Source: TH-plancto1 sp031431195
GTDB lineage: Bacteria; Planctomycetota; Planctomycetia; Planctomycetales; Planctomycetaceae
Length of the DNA: 64,000 nt
Assembly: GCA_031431195.1 (NCBI GenBank)
Contig: JANPCU010000011.1
Span: 1-64,000, forward strand
Direction of reading: 5' to 3'
The position numbers and the translations under genes were made by a program. Shown in pieces: positions 1-7,664 of the stretch; the stretch's first letter is position 1, and each line of letters begins with the position of its first letter. Below the pieces are notes generated by a model that searched no databases, was not told the origin of the DNA, and worked only from the letters and a program-made list of their open reading frames with translations.

Positions 1-144
1 TCAGAACTGTCCGGCTAACTTTCAGCGGTCGCATTGGCCGTGAGGTAAATAGCATAGCTTTCGATGTCTCGATTCCCGCACGATTTCAATTCGGACGACC
101 GTTCGCCACTCTGATTTTTCCGTTTTCAGAGTGGAGAGAGCTTG

Positions 145-567
145 ATGCATTCCGGAAAGTGGATCTTCTCGCAGCTCATGGAGTTTTTTCCGCGACACGA
201 CTTTGATGAGTGCGTGCGGCGATATCGAGGGGATCAGAGGCAGCGCGGGTTCTCGTGTCGCGATCAGTTTCTGTGTCTGGCATTTGGTCAGCTCACGTAT
301 CGAGAGAGTTTGCGAGACATCCAGACGTGTCTGCGGGCGGTGTCGCCCAAGCTGTACCATGCGGGGTTTCGCGGGCGAGTTTCACGAAGCACATTGGCGG
401 ACGCGAACGCAGCGCACGACTGGCGGATCTATGCGGACTTCGCCCAGGTGTTGATTGCGCGAGCGCGGCAGTTGTCTGCCCGCGAGGCGTTCGGGGTCAC
501 GCTTGAACAGACGGCGTACGCGCTCGATTCGACGACCATCGACTTGTGTTTGCACCTGTTTCCGTGA
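145..567 (+). pseudogene. IS4-family transposase, 5' fragment with premature stop
   Basis: About 140 residues match the N-terminal part of IS4-type transposases (DUF4372 region followed by the start of the DDE domain). Visible family features are FSQLMEFFP near the start, the FGQLTYRESLRD block, the SRSTLADAN block and ALDSTTIDLCLHLFP, which carries the first catalytic Asp. In the family the next residue is usually Trp in a WAxFR motif. Here the codon is TGA, and the same frame goes on as AQFRQ, so a TGG to TGA change fits. After about 30 further bases all similarity ends where the palindromic element at 598 begins. The remaining two thirds of the enzyme, with the other catalytic residues, are absent. 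The ATG at 145 is used; a TTG at 142 precedes it. The fragment cannot transpose anything. The 144 bases before it show nothing I can identify. Confidence 0.85.
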
Positions 568-597
568 GCCCAGTTTCGGCAGCTGCAGCTGCGGGCG

Positions 598-917
598 GCG
601 GGGTCAGGAGGCTTTGCGCATGGCCCCGACGGGAGTTGATGCAACGCCAATCCGGGACTTCGGCCCACCGGCCAAGGCTCGCTTCCAAAGCCTCGACGCT
701 TTAAGCCCACCTCTGTCGGGGCCATCCGCAAAGCCTCCTGACCCCGCCACCCACGCACTCTCAACCCTCTGGCCGGGCCACCCCGCCGCTTTGGATGTCT
801 GGGTTGCAGAGCCACAAGAGATTCGAGGAGAGGCGGCTTTCGACGAGGAACCTCTTCCGGCTGCGTCACCCCGCGAATGGTGGGCCTGCGCCCAGAGCGG
901 CTGGTCCCACCCTACGT
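598..917. repeat. Composite palindromic element, copy A
   Basis: The element has three hairpin modules. The first is a large inverted repeat with arms at about 598-630 and 715-751 (core GTCAGGAGGCTTTGCG), separated by about 84 bases. The second is a hairpin around 812-862 (AGAGATTCGAGG paired imperfectly with AGGAACCTCTT). The third is a hairpin at about 881-911 (GTGGGCCTGCG with GGTCCCAC). The same three modules, in reverse orientation and nearly identical in sequence, form copy B at 38118-38441. The left end falls in the transposase remnant and the right end lies close to the stop codon of the gene at 936. It encodes nothing convincing. Confidence 0.85.
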
Positions 918-935
918 CAGTGTGCCCACCCTACG

Positions 936-1898
936 TTACTGCCCTGTTGGCTTTGCGGCCTGCTCGATAATACTTGACGCACGGAGATCGATATATGTGA
1001 CTTTGCCCACACCCCGCTTGCTTGGATCCCTTGGTCCATCAGCAAGCAAGACTACAACCCCATGACCACAGCTGGACTGACACAAACCTATGACTTGGCC
1101 GTCAATGTGGACAGTTCTCGCATTGTTCGACAGTTCGCTCAGACCAATCACTGAAAGCGTATTATCCACAATGCAGCAGAGATATTCATTGCCAACGAAA
1201 CAGGCGTACGTCACTTGGTCTGATGCCTCACGCCGCATGAGCATGCTGCCGTCCAAGCGGCGCAGACAACATATTCCAAAGCACCCGGCGGTTGCTACGT
1301 AACGACCATCCCTTGATACTGATACGCTTGGGTAAGGTCCAACACGTGGGTCAACCACCCAGCTATGCTCCAACCCGGAAAGCGTGTTGTTGAACAGATG
1401 AATGCCTCCCCTGTGTGTTGTAACTGCAACATACTGACAGAATGCATCGCGTGCAATATCTGTTGGTTTGTCTGGAAATCGAAATGTATCCCCAAGTGGC
1501 TTGCCGCTCAGGTCCATCGACTTTACAGAACCTGGGCCATTCATTTCGTCGGACAAAATATCTACATGGTCGCAACCGATCGAGATCACCCGGTTTCTAA
1601 AATGATCAATGACCCCGTCTACCAAGAATACAGCATGCATGGTATTACCAACATCGATTCGCCTGGAAGATGTCGTTCCATACCACAACTGCAATGATTT
1701 AGCGTCTGACTGCACCAAAAGGCACTTTTCGCCGTCAATGACACTAATGTCGCAAATCAGCGAAGCTGACTCACCTGCAAGCAATAGCACCTCATCCTTC
1801 CTGCCCGTTCCGCTGTGGTTCCCACCCGAAAACGCATACTCAGGATGCGATCCAGAAACGACTCGGGGCGTCGGCAATCCCAGTGATTCTTTGCCCAA
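936..1898 (-). CDS. Beta-propeller-like (WD40-type) protein, probably frameshifted from its N-terminus
   Basis: The 320-residue product has recurring short beta-strand blocks typical of WD40 or YVTN-like propellers, for example SVSVSRDGRYVATAG, VTYACFVGNEYLCCIVDN and DISVIDGEKCLLVQS. I do not recognise a specific family. This frame starts only at a TTG and has no signal sequence. The overlapping frame upstream (1757-2041) supplies a good membrane anchor, so the two probably formed one anchored propeller protein before a frameshift between about 1757 and 1898. Base composition is visibly less GC-rich than in secA next door. The stop codon lies 20 bases from the repeat at 598-917, so the 3' end may have been trimmed by repeat insertion. 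Function unknown. Confidence 0.55.
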   Translation of the reverse strand: MGKESLGLPTPRVVSGSHPEYAFSGGNHSGTGRKDEVLLLAGESASLICDISVIDGEKCLLVQSDAKSLQLWYGTTSSRRIDVGNTMHAVFLVDGVIDHFRNRVISIGCDHVDILSDEMNGPGSVKSMDLSGKPLGDTFRFPDKPTDIARDAFCQYVAVTTHRGGIHLFNNTLSGLEHSWVVDPRVGPYPSVSVSRDGRYVATAGCFGICCLRRLDGSMLMRREASDQVTYACFVGNEYLCCIVDNTLSVIGLSELSNNARTVHIDGQVIGLCQSSCGHGVVVLLADGPRDPSKRGVGKVTYIDLRASSIIEQAAKPTGQ

Positions 1899-2041
1899 CG
1901 CTCCCCCTGGGCTTCAATATCGCGAGGATCATCGGAGTGTTCAGAAACTAGAACAACGCTAATCGCGATAATGGCCACGACAATCCATCCATAGAGCAAC
2001 CTCCATTGTGCCAAGCGTCGTAGCAGTTGAGTGGTTGTCAC
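1757..2041 (-). CDS. Membrane-anchor N-terminal part of the propeller gene (out of frame)
   Basis: The reading frame starts at ATG 2041 and encodes MTTTQLLRRLAQ, one hydrophobic segment at about residues 17-33 (YGWIVVAIIAISVVLV), then a polar linker. It overlaps the propeller frame at 936-1898 by about 140 bases in a different phase. The simplest reading is that residues 1 to about 65 are the authentic N-terminus of the downstream protein and that an indel separated them. The alternative is two short overlapping genes. A repeat array starts about 45 bases upstream of the start codon, so the native promoter may have been lost. Confidence 0.45.
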   Translation of the reverse strand: MTTTQLLRRLAQWRLLYGWIVVAIIAISVVLVSEHSDDPRDIEAQGERWAKNHWDCRRPESFLDRILSMRFRVGTTAERAGRMRCYCLQVSQLR

Positions 2042-2084
2042 AAATGAACTCTTTAGTTTAAGGAGAATAAAGAATAAAGGTGGA

Positions 2085-2205
2085 AAGAATAAAGGTGTCA
2101 GGAACCTTTATTGGTCATTTCGTTGCCGAAAGGAGAATAAAGGTGCCATTCGTTCCTGACACATTCCTGACACCTCTATTTCCTTTCGCCCCTGACACCT
2201 TTATT
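2085..2205. repeat. AATAAAGGTGTCAGG palindromic repeat cluster
   Basis: The sequence AATAAAGGTGTCAGG at 2088-2102 is matched by its exact reverse complement at 2191-2205, with further partial copies between (ACCTTTATT, AATAAAGGTG, CCTGACAC). A related shorter piece lies at about 38478-38523 (AGGAACCTTTTC and TGACACCTTTGTT). The right arm overlaps the last codons of the truncated antitoxin gene at 2201-2308 and supplies its stop codon. Confidence 0.75.
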
Positions 2206-2308
2206 TTGCCCCCTCATTGCGGGCGATGATCACCACACCACCCGCCTCGACTTCCAGCAACACCTGCGGCAAGTCCGCACGGGCTTCGTCGACTGTGATG
2301 GTTCGCAT
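2201..2308 (-). pseudogene. Phd/YefM-type antitoxin N-terminal fragment
   Basis: The 35-residue product begins MRTITVDEARADLPQVL and continues VEAGGVVIIARNEG. This is the N-terminal DNA-binding part of prevent-host-death (Phd/YefM) antitoxins, which are normally about 75-90 residues. The toxin-binding C-terminal part is missing, because the frame runs into the repeat at 2191-2205 and stops at a TAA formed by it. No toxin gene follows. I infer a toxin-antitoxin module destroyed by repeat insertion or by deletion next to the repeat. Confidence 0.6.
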
Positions 2309-2360
2309 ATGTCTCTCCCTTGTCGCCACGTTCTGGCGAACGTCGCTACGGAACTCATCC

Positions 2361-5300
2361 CTACGCCCCGCCGTGGCAGTTCTTGTACTTCTTCCCGCTG
2401 CCGCAGTGGCACGGGTCATTGCGGCCGAGTTTCTTCTCGCGGTTGCGGATGGGTTCGATCGCGGTCACGGCTTGGCCCGGCTGGGTGCCAGATTCCTGGG
2501 TCAGCGACGGTTGAGTGGCCACCGGCTCCTCGATGATCGGAGCTGCCGATTCATGCACCGCAGCTGTCTCGTGCCAGACATCGCGGAGGAAGCGGGGGTC
2601 GCTTTCGCGTTCGAGGCGGAAGACAGCGGAGGTGGCGGCCTCGCCGATGCGGTCCCACATGGCGTCAAACTCTTTCATCCCCTGCCGCTTGTACTCGACC
2701 TTGGGGTCTTTCTGGGCATAGCCGACGAGGCCGACGTTTTGCCGCAGGAAGTCCATGTGGTACAGGTGTTCCTTCCAGGCATTGTCGAGCAGTTCGAGCA
2801 GCACCTGCCGCTCGGCCTGCCCCATCTCGGGCCGGTACTTCATCTCATACGCTTTGAGAGCCTCGATCTTGGTGGTCTCTTCGGGCTGCGTCTTCATCTC
2901 ATCGAGGTCGAGTTCCGTCTCGAACCGCTGGAAGACGAAGTCGTGCAGGTCACGGAGAGCGTTCGAATCCCGGAGCGGTCCGGGCTTCCCCTTGATCTTC
3001 GGGAACGCCTTCGCGAGGAAGGCGTTCACCTGGGCGGTGATGTCGTCCTTCGGCAGGAAGTCGCGGCTGGTTTCGAGGACCTTCTCGGCCAGTGCTTCTC
3101 CGCCCAGCGACTGAGTCGCCATCGCGTCGAGGTGGCTGCGGAAGCGGTTATTGGCCCAGCGAATGAGTCCCTCGCGGTCGGCGGGAGTCGTGGCATTCCC
3201 CTGGAACCGCATCAAGCTGATGACGACCGGGAAGCGGGCGTCCTTCTCGTCGTACCGTTCCCGCAGCTTCGCCATCACCATCGGGATCGCCTTCTCGGGC
3301 TCCTCATGGATGTCGAACTGCGAGGCTGGAATCGCCAGCCCAAACTGGTGTTGCAGCCAGCCCGAGAGTTGATTGCGACCGAAGTCTTCGTGCAGGAAGG
3401 TGTCGAGCGACGAGAGGTCGAGCTTGTTGATGTAGTCGACCGCACGCTGCAGTACCACGCGCTGGAGTTCGTCCGTGTCGTAGCCATCGGCCCCGTCCGG
3501 CTTGGCGATCCGCTGCAACTCGCGCGGGTTCGTGTTCTGGCCATACATCCGGTTGACCCAGCTGGAGAACGCCTGCCAGTTCCAATCGGACTCAGGCAAT
3601 CCTTTGGGCAGGTTTTCGATGATCTGCTCGTTGATGAGCGAATCGGCCTGACGTTCGGCTTCCGAGGTCAGGTAATTGACGGCCTGGTCCTTTTCCATGC
3701 CCCGGACATCGTACTCCGTAATCGGAGTTTCAATGGGCAGCGTCTGCGTGGCCCAGGCGGCCAGCGTCTCGAAGGGATACTTGCGAGAGAGGAACGACTC
3801 GACGGACTTCTGCACCTGTCGGCTCATCATGTCGACCATGATCTCGCGACAGCTGGCTCCGTCGAGGATGCGCTGGCGGTAGGAGTAGACGGCCTTGCGC
3901 TGGAAGTCCATGACCTCGTCGTATTCCAGGAGGTTTTTACGCGAGTCGAAGTGGCGTTCTTCGACCTTCTTCTGGGCCTTCTCGATCTGCTTAGTGACCA
4001 TCGGGTGTTCGATGGCTTCCCCTTCTTGCATTCCGAGCCAGGCCAGTACGCTCCGCACCCAGTCGCCCGCGAAGACCCGCATCAGGTCGTCTTCCAGCGA
4101 CAGGTAGAACCGACTCGATCCCGGATCGCCTTGCCGACCCGATCGCCCGCGCAGCTGGAGGTCGATGCGGCGGGAGTCGTGACGTTCGGTGCCGACCACA
4201 TGCAGACCGCCGACTTCGGCGACCTGGCGGCCTTCGGCCTTCATCCCCTGCTGTTCGGCGATGGCATCGCTGGTCTGGTCCCATTCTTCCTTGGGGACAT
4301 CGAGACGCGAGCCGTACTTCTGCTTGAGCTGCTCCCAGGCCATGTACTCGGGGTTGCCGCCGAGGATAATGTCAGTCCCGCGACCGGCCATATTGGTGGC
4401 GATGGTGACGGCACTCAGTCGACCCGCCTGGGCGATGAACTCGGCTTCCCGTTCGTGATGCTTGGCGTTCAAGATGCTGTGCTTGATGCCCCGCCGCCCG
4501 AGCATCGCGGAGATGTGTTCGCTCTTCTCGATCGACTTGGTGCCGATCAGCAACGGGCGACCGGTCTTGTGGACCTCCAGGATCTCCTCGACGACGGCGT
4601 TCCATTTTTCGCGCTCGGTGCGGTAGATCACATCCGGATGATTCACACGCTTCACCGGACGATTCGTCGGAACGGCAATGACTTCCAACCCGTAAATCTT
4701 GATGAACTCCGTCGACTCGGTCATCGCGGTCCCGGTCATCCCGCACAGCTTCTTATACAACTTGAAATAGTTTTGGAGCGTGACGGTCGCCAGCGTCTGG
4801 GAGACCTCCTTGATGCGGACCCCTTCCTTGGCTTCGCAGGCTTGGTGCAGACCGTCGCTCCACTGGCGACCGGGCATCTTGCGACCGGTGTTTTCGTCGA
4901 CGATGACAATTTCGCCGTTCTCGACGACGTAGTTCACGTCGCGTTTATAGAGGAAGTGGGCCTTGAGCGATTGGTCGATCAGGTGGGGCCACTCCATGTT
5001 CCCCACGGTATAGAAGCTCTCGACCCCGGCCAGCCCTTCGGCCCGGCGCATCCCCGACTCGGTCAGATGGCAGGAATGCTCCTTCTCCTTGACCTCGAAG
5101 TCCTCGTCTCGCTTGAGCTGGCGAGCGACTTTGTCGGCTGTGGCGTACTTGGTGATATCGTCGTGAGCGGGGCCAGAGATGATCAGCGGGGTGCGGGCCT
5201 CGTCGATGAGGATGTTGTCGATTTCGTCGACGATGGCGTAGGCGAGCTGGCCCTGGACCTGCATGTCCTTGCGCGGCTTCATATTGTCGCGGAGGTAGTC

Positions 5301-5939
5301 GAAGCCGAACTCGTTGCTCGTACCGTAGGTGATGTCGCAGGCGTACTGCGGCTGGCGGTCCCACGGCTGCATGGGGGACTGGATGGCCCCGACGGTCAGA
5401 CCGAGCCCGATGTGCGTGGGACCGACCCACTCCATGTCGCGCTTGGCGAGGTAGTCGTTGACGGTGATGACGTGGACATGCCCGGAGAGCGCGTTGAGGA
5501 ACGCCGGGAGCGTACAGACGAGGGTCTTGCCTTCCCCGGTCACCATCTCCGCGATCTTGCCCTGATGCAGCACGTACCCGCCGACCATCTGGACATCGTA
5601 GTGCCGCATCTTGAGGAAGCGCTTACCCGCCTCTCGCACCGCGGCAAAGGCCTCGGGGAGGATGTCTTCGGGTGTCTTCCCATCGGCGAGCTTGGCGCGG
5701 AGCTTCGAGGCTGTCGCTTTGAGTTCTCCTTCGGAGAGCTTCTCAAAGTCAGGTTCGAGCTGGTTGATGCGGTCGAGGGCCGAGCCGGGGATGATGAGGC
5801 TGCTGCCATCCCGATGGCGGACATAACCGACGCGCCGCACAGCGCGCTCGTTCGAAGAGCCGAACACGCCGCGAATCCCGCGCTCTGCGAGCGAAGTCAT
5901 TCCGTTGAAGAACTCGCCGACTTTATCAATGACGTCCAT
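2361..5939 (-). CDS. secA: Preprotein translocase ATPase SecA
   Basis: SecA is the ATP-driven motor that pushes unfolded preproteins through SecYEG. The 1,192-residue product has the DEAD-like motor with Walker A MVTGEGKT at about residues 132-139, Walker B-like VDEIDNILIDEART at about 236-249, and the motif TNMAGRGTDI. It also has the conserved DNAWKEHLYHMDFLRQ block (Trp 1055) and a C-terminal zinc SEC-C motif, CHCGSGKKYKNCH. It is far longer than the roughly 900 residues of typical SecA. The extra length lies in the helical scaffold region: YDEV (Tyr 673) and the WKEHL Trp are 382 residues apart, against roughly 150-160 in E. coli. The start MDVIDKVGEFF is the only plausible one. It is monocistronic here, with a repeat-rich gap upstream. 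Confidence 0.97.
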   Translation of the reverse strand: MDVIDKVGEFFNGMTSLAERGIRGVFGSSNERAVRRVGYVRHRDGSSLIIPGSALDRINQLEPDFEKLSEGELKATASKLRAKLADGKTPEDILPEAFAAVREAGKRFLKMRHYDVQMVGGYVLHQGKIAEMVTGEGKTLVCTLPAFLNALSGHVHVITVNDYLAKRDMEWVGPTHIGLGLTVGAIQSPMQPWDRQPQYACDITYGTSNEFGFDYLRDNMKPRKDMQVQGQLAYAIVDEIDNILIDEARTPLIISGPAHDDITKYATADKVARQLKRDEDFEVKEKEHSCHLTESGMRRAEGLAGVESFYTVGNMEWPHLIDQSLKAHFLYKRDVNYVVENGEIVIVDENTGRKMPGRQWSDGLHQACEAKEGVRIKEVSQTLATVTLQNYFKLYKKLCGMTGTAMTESTEFIKIYGLEVIAVPTNRPVKRVNHPDVIYRTEREKWNAVVEEILEVHKTGRPLLIGTKSIEKSEHISAMLGRRGIKHSILNAKHHEREAEFIAQAGRLSAVTIATNMAGRGTDIILGGNPEYMAWEQLKQKYGSRLDVPKEEWDQTSDAIAEQQGMKAEGRQVAEVGGLHVVGTERHDSRRIDLQLRGRSGRQGDPGSSRFYLSLEDDLMRVFAGDWVRSVLAWLGMQEGEAIEHPMVTKQIEKAQKKVEERHFDSRKNLLEYDEVMDFQRKAVYSYRQRILDGASCREIMVDMMSRQVQKSVESFLSRKYPFETLAAWATQTLPIETPITEYDVRGMEKDQAVNYLTSEAERQADSLINEQIIENLPKGLPESDWNWQAFSSWVNRMYGQNTNPRELQRIAKPDGADGYDTDELQRVVLQRAVDYINKLDLSSLDTFLHEDFGRNQLSGWLQHQFGLAIPASQFDIHEEPEKAIPMVMAKLRERYDEKDARFPVVISLMRFQGNATTPADREGLIRWANNRFRSHLDAMATQSLGGEALAEKVLETSRDFLPKDDITAQVNAFLAKAFPKIKGKPGPLRDSNALRDLHDFVFQRFETELDLDEMKTQPEETTKIEALKAYEMKYRPEMGQAERQVLLELLDNAWKEHLYHMDFLRQNVGLVGYAQKDPKVEYKRQGMKEFDAMWDRIGEAATSAVFRLERESDPRFLRDVWHETAAVHESAAPIIEEPVATQPSLTQESGTQPGQAVTAIEPIRNREKKLGRNDPCHCGSGKKYKNCHGGA

Positions 5940-6021
5940 GGTGTCTCTCGGATTCGGAATGCCGCGTGGACCGCCGACCTTGGCGGGACATGGGCATTCG
6001 AAAAAATCGGTCGTGGCAGAG

Positions 6022-6151
6022 AGTGTCGTCTTTCGCTCCGCGAAAGCACGTCCTTTCGCGGAGCGGTCAATAATCGCGTGCCCGCCAGACTTCCGAAGTC
6101 TTCGGCACGCGAAGTATGGCCCCTCGCCTTTCGCGGAGCGAAAGGCGACAC
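6022..6151. repeat. Nested palindromic repeat (CTTTCGCTCCGCGAAAG family)
   Basis: Outer arms GTGTCGTCTTTCGCTCCGCG (from 6023) and the near reverse complement ending GGCGACAC (6127-6151) enclose a second hairpin at about 6076-6110 (GCGTGCC paired with GGCACGC, containing AGACTT paired with AAGTCT). Each outer arm is itself palindromic. A piece related to the inner part occurs at about 40919-40962. The element fills the first quarter of the 597-base gap between the divergent secA and LysR-type genes; I see no gene in the rest of that gap. Confidence 0.7.
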
Positions 6152-6465
6152 CTCTTCACCGGCAACTTCTGCCGGTGAACCTCACCCATTCCGCCCGGAC
6201 TGCCACTCCATCAGCCAGAACGCAATCCCCGTTCCCGAGGTGCGACCGACTGCACATGTAAAACAGCGACCGGACGGAAATCCCTGCCGGGTCGGAGTTT
6301 ATTTCGCTGGGGAAATGGGGTCAATACGGTCACGGCGGAGTTCCAACATCCGACTCCATGCCGATCTGGCAGTTCATACCCTGGCGAGCGTCCGCCGTGA
6401 GCCGGATGGTTTTTCCGTCCATCCGCCTCACGCCGGACGATCACCACGATTTCTCAGCCAGATAC

Positions 6466-6495
6466 TTGACCTTCCACCCTGCGGACTCTTATCCT
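6466..6495 (+). promoter_or_regulatory. Putative sigma-70 promoter of the LysR-type gene
   Basis: TTGACC at 6466-6471 and TATCCT at 6490-6495 are separated by 18 bases, and the second box ends 41 bases before the ATG at 6537. The match is five of six at -35 and four of six at -10. It is a plausible but unproven promoter. Confidence 0.4.
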
Positions 6496-6536
6496 TATGC
6501 AAACCACGGCTCAGTATTCAGGCGACTTATACTTCC

Positions 6537-7469
6537 ATGTTGTCTCGCAGCTTGCAGATCTTTCTCGATGTCGCTTCGCACCGCAGCTTTTCCAAGGCTG
6601 CGGAGGCGCGGGGGATGTCACAGCCGGCCATTAGCCAGGCGGTCGCTCAGTTGGAGCTCAAACTCGGCGAGGATTTGATCGATCGCACCAAGCGCCCGCT
6701 GGAGCTAACGAGCTGTGGGCAGATCTTTTACGACGGCTGCCGCAAGCTGTGTGATGAGTATCAGGCCATCGAAGACGAAGTCCGGCAACTCCGTCACGGA
6801 AACATCGTCGGGCGCGTTCGCATTGCCTCGATCTACTCCGTTGGTCTGCTCCAGATGCAGGCGTACGTCGAGAAGTTCGAGCAGCTGTACCCCGATGTGA
6901 AGGTCCAACTGGAGTACCTGCATCCGGACGATGTGTACGCACAAGTGCGTCGGGACAATGCCGACCTCGGGATCGTGTCGTTTCCCCGCAGCCGCAGTGA
7001 CCTGGAATGTCACGACTGGTTGCAGCAGGAAATGGGTGTCGTCGTCGCCCCTGGCAGTCCGCTCGCGAACCGGTCATCGATCGAATTGGTGGGCCTGCGG
7101 GACCAGCCCTTCGTGGGCTTTACGCCTGATTTGAAGATCAGGGACGAGATCGACCGCGCCTTGCTCGATGCCGGTGTGGAAGTCCAGATCGTGCATCAGT
7201 TTGACAATATCGAGAACATTAAGCGGGCCGTCGAGATCGGGGCGGGCGTGTCGATTCTCCCTCTCGACAGCGTGCGGCGCGAAGTCGAGTTTGGGTTACT
7301 CACAGCGATCCCCTTCGCGAGCCTCCCGCTGACACGTCCGCTGGGGATCATTCGAAAACGCGGTCGCCCCCCAACCGCCGCCGTCGCGAAGTTCCGGGAC
7401 CTGTTGCTCGATGCGTCGGCGGATGAGGCCCCGAAATTGGACCGGGTGCTGGCGGCCACAGTGACCTGA
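6537..7469 (+). CDS. LysR-family transcriptional regulator
   Basis: The 310-residue product has an N-terminal winged helix-turn-helix at about residues 3-60 (FLDVASHRSFSKAAEA, then MSQPAISQAVAQLE), as in LysR-type regulators. A substrate-binding domain of two periplasmic-binding-like lobes follows from about residue 90. Length is normal for the family. It reads in the same direction as gltB, which starts 195 bases downstream. In Bacillus the LysR regulator GltC controls the glutamate synthase operon, so control of gltB is an attractive inference, but nothing in the sequence proves the target. The start at ATG 6537 (MLSRSLQIF) fits the family; the much longer open frame upstream is antisense to secA and is not coding. 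Confidence 0.93.
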   Translation: MLSRSLQIFLDVASHRSFSKAAEARGMSQPAISQAVAQLELKLGEDLIDRTKRPLELTSCGQIFYDGCRKLCDEYQAIEDEVRQLRHGNIVGRVRIASIYSVGLLQMQAYVEKFEQLYPDVKVQLEYLHPDDVYAQVRRDNADLGIVSFPRSRSDLECHDWLQQEMGVVVAPGSPLANRSSIELVGLRDQPFVGFTPDLKIRDEIDRALLDAGVEVQIVHQFDNIENIKRAVEIGAGVSILPLDSVRREVEFGLLTAIPFASLPLTRPLGIIRKRGRPPTAAVAKFRDLLLDASADEAPKLDRVLAATVT

Positions 7470-7664
7470 CCGCCGCCCGGCCTCTTCCGAAAACAAGTGA
7501 ACACACTGCTGATCCCGCCCGGCTGGCGGGTGTCCCTTCTGGCACGACGCCCTGCGGAGAACGTCTCCGATTCCACGTCCGCACACCCGTTTGGCCTCTG
7601 GTGGTATCGAGTAAACGACCAGTTTGCTCACCGCTGAGCCCGATCATCGAAGTCGAGATTTGCG

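Noticed and set aside
455..970. Open frame through composite element copy A, and its near-identical partner through copy B (38065-38454, minus)
   Set aside because: The similarity reflects the repeated DNA. The product is Pro/Ala-rich, has no start context and includes the hairpin arms, so I treat it as non-coding.
5897..6151. Minus-strand frame beginning MSPFAPRKARG
   Set aside because: It is the translated palindromic repeat at 6022-6151 running into the start of secA in another phase.
2217..6536. Very long open frame on the plus strand across secA (about 1,440 codons before the LysR gene)
   Set aside because: It is antisense to secA, in the phase that stays open in GC-rich coding DNA, and has no domain. 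Only its last 310 codons (6537-7469) are a real gene.
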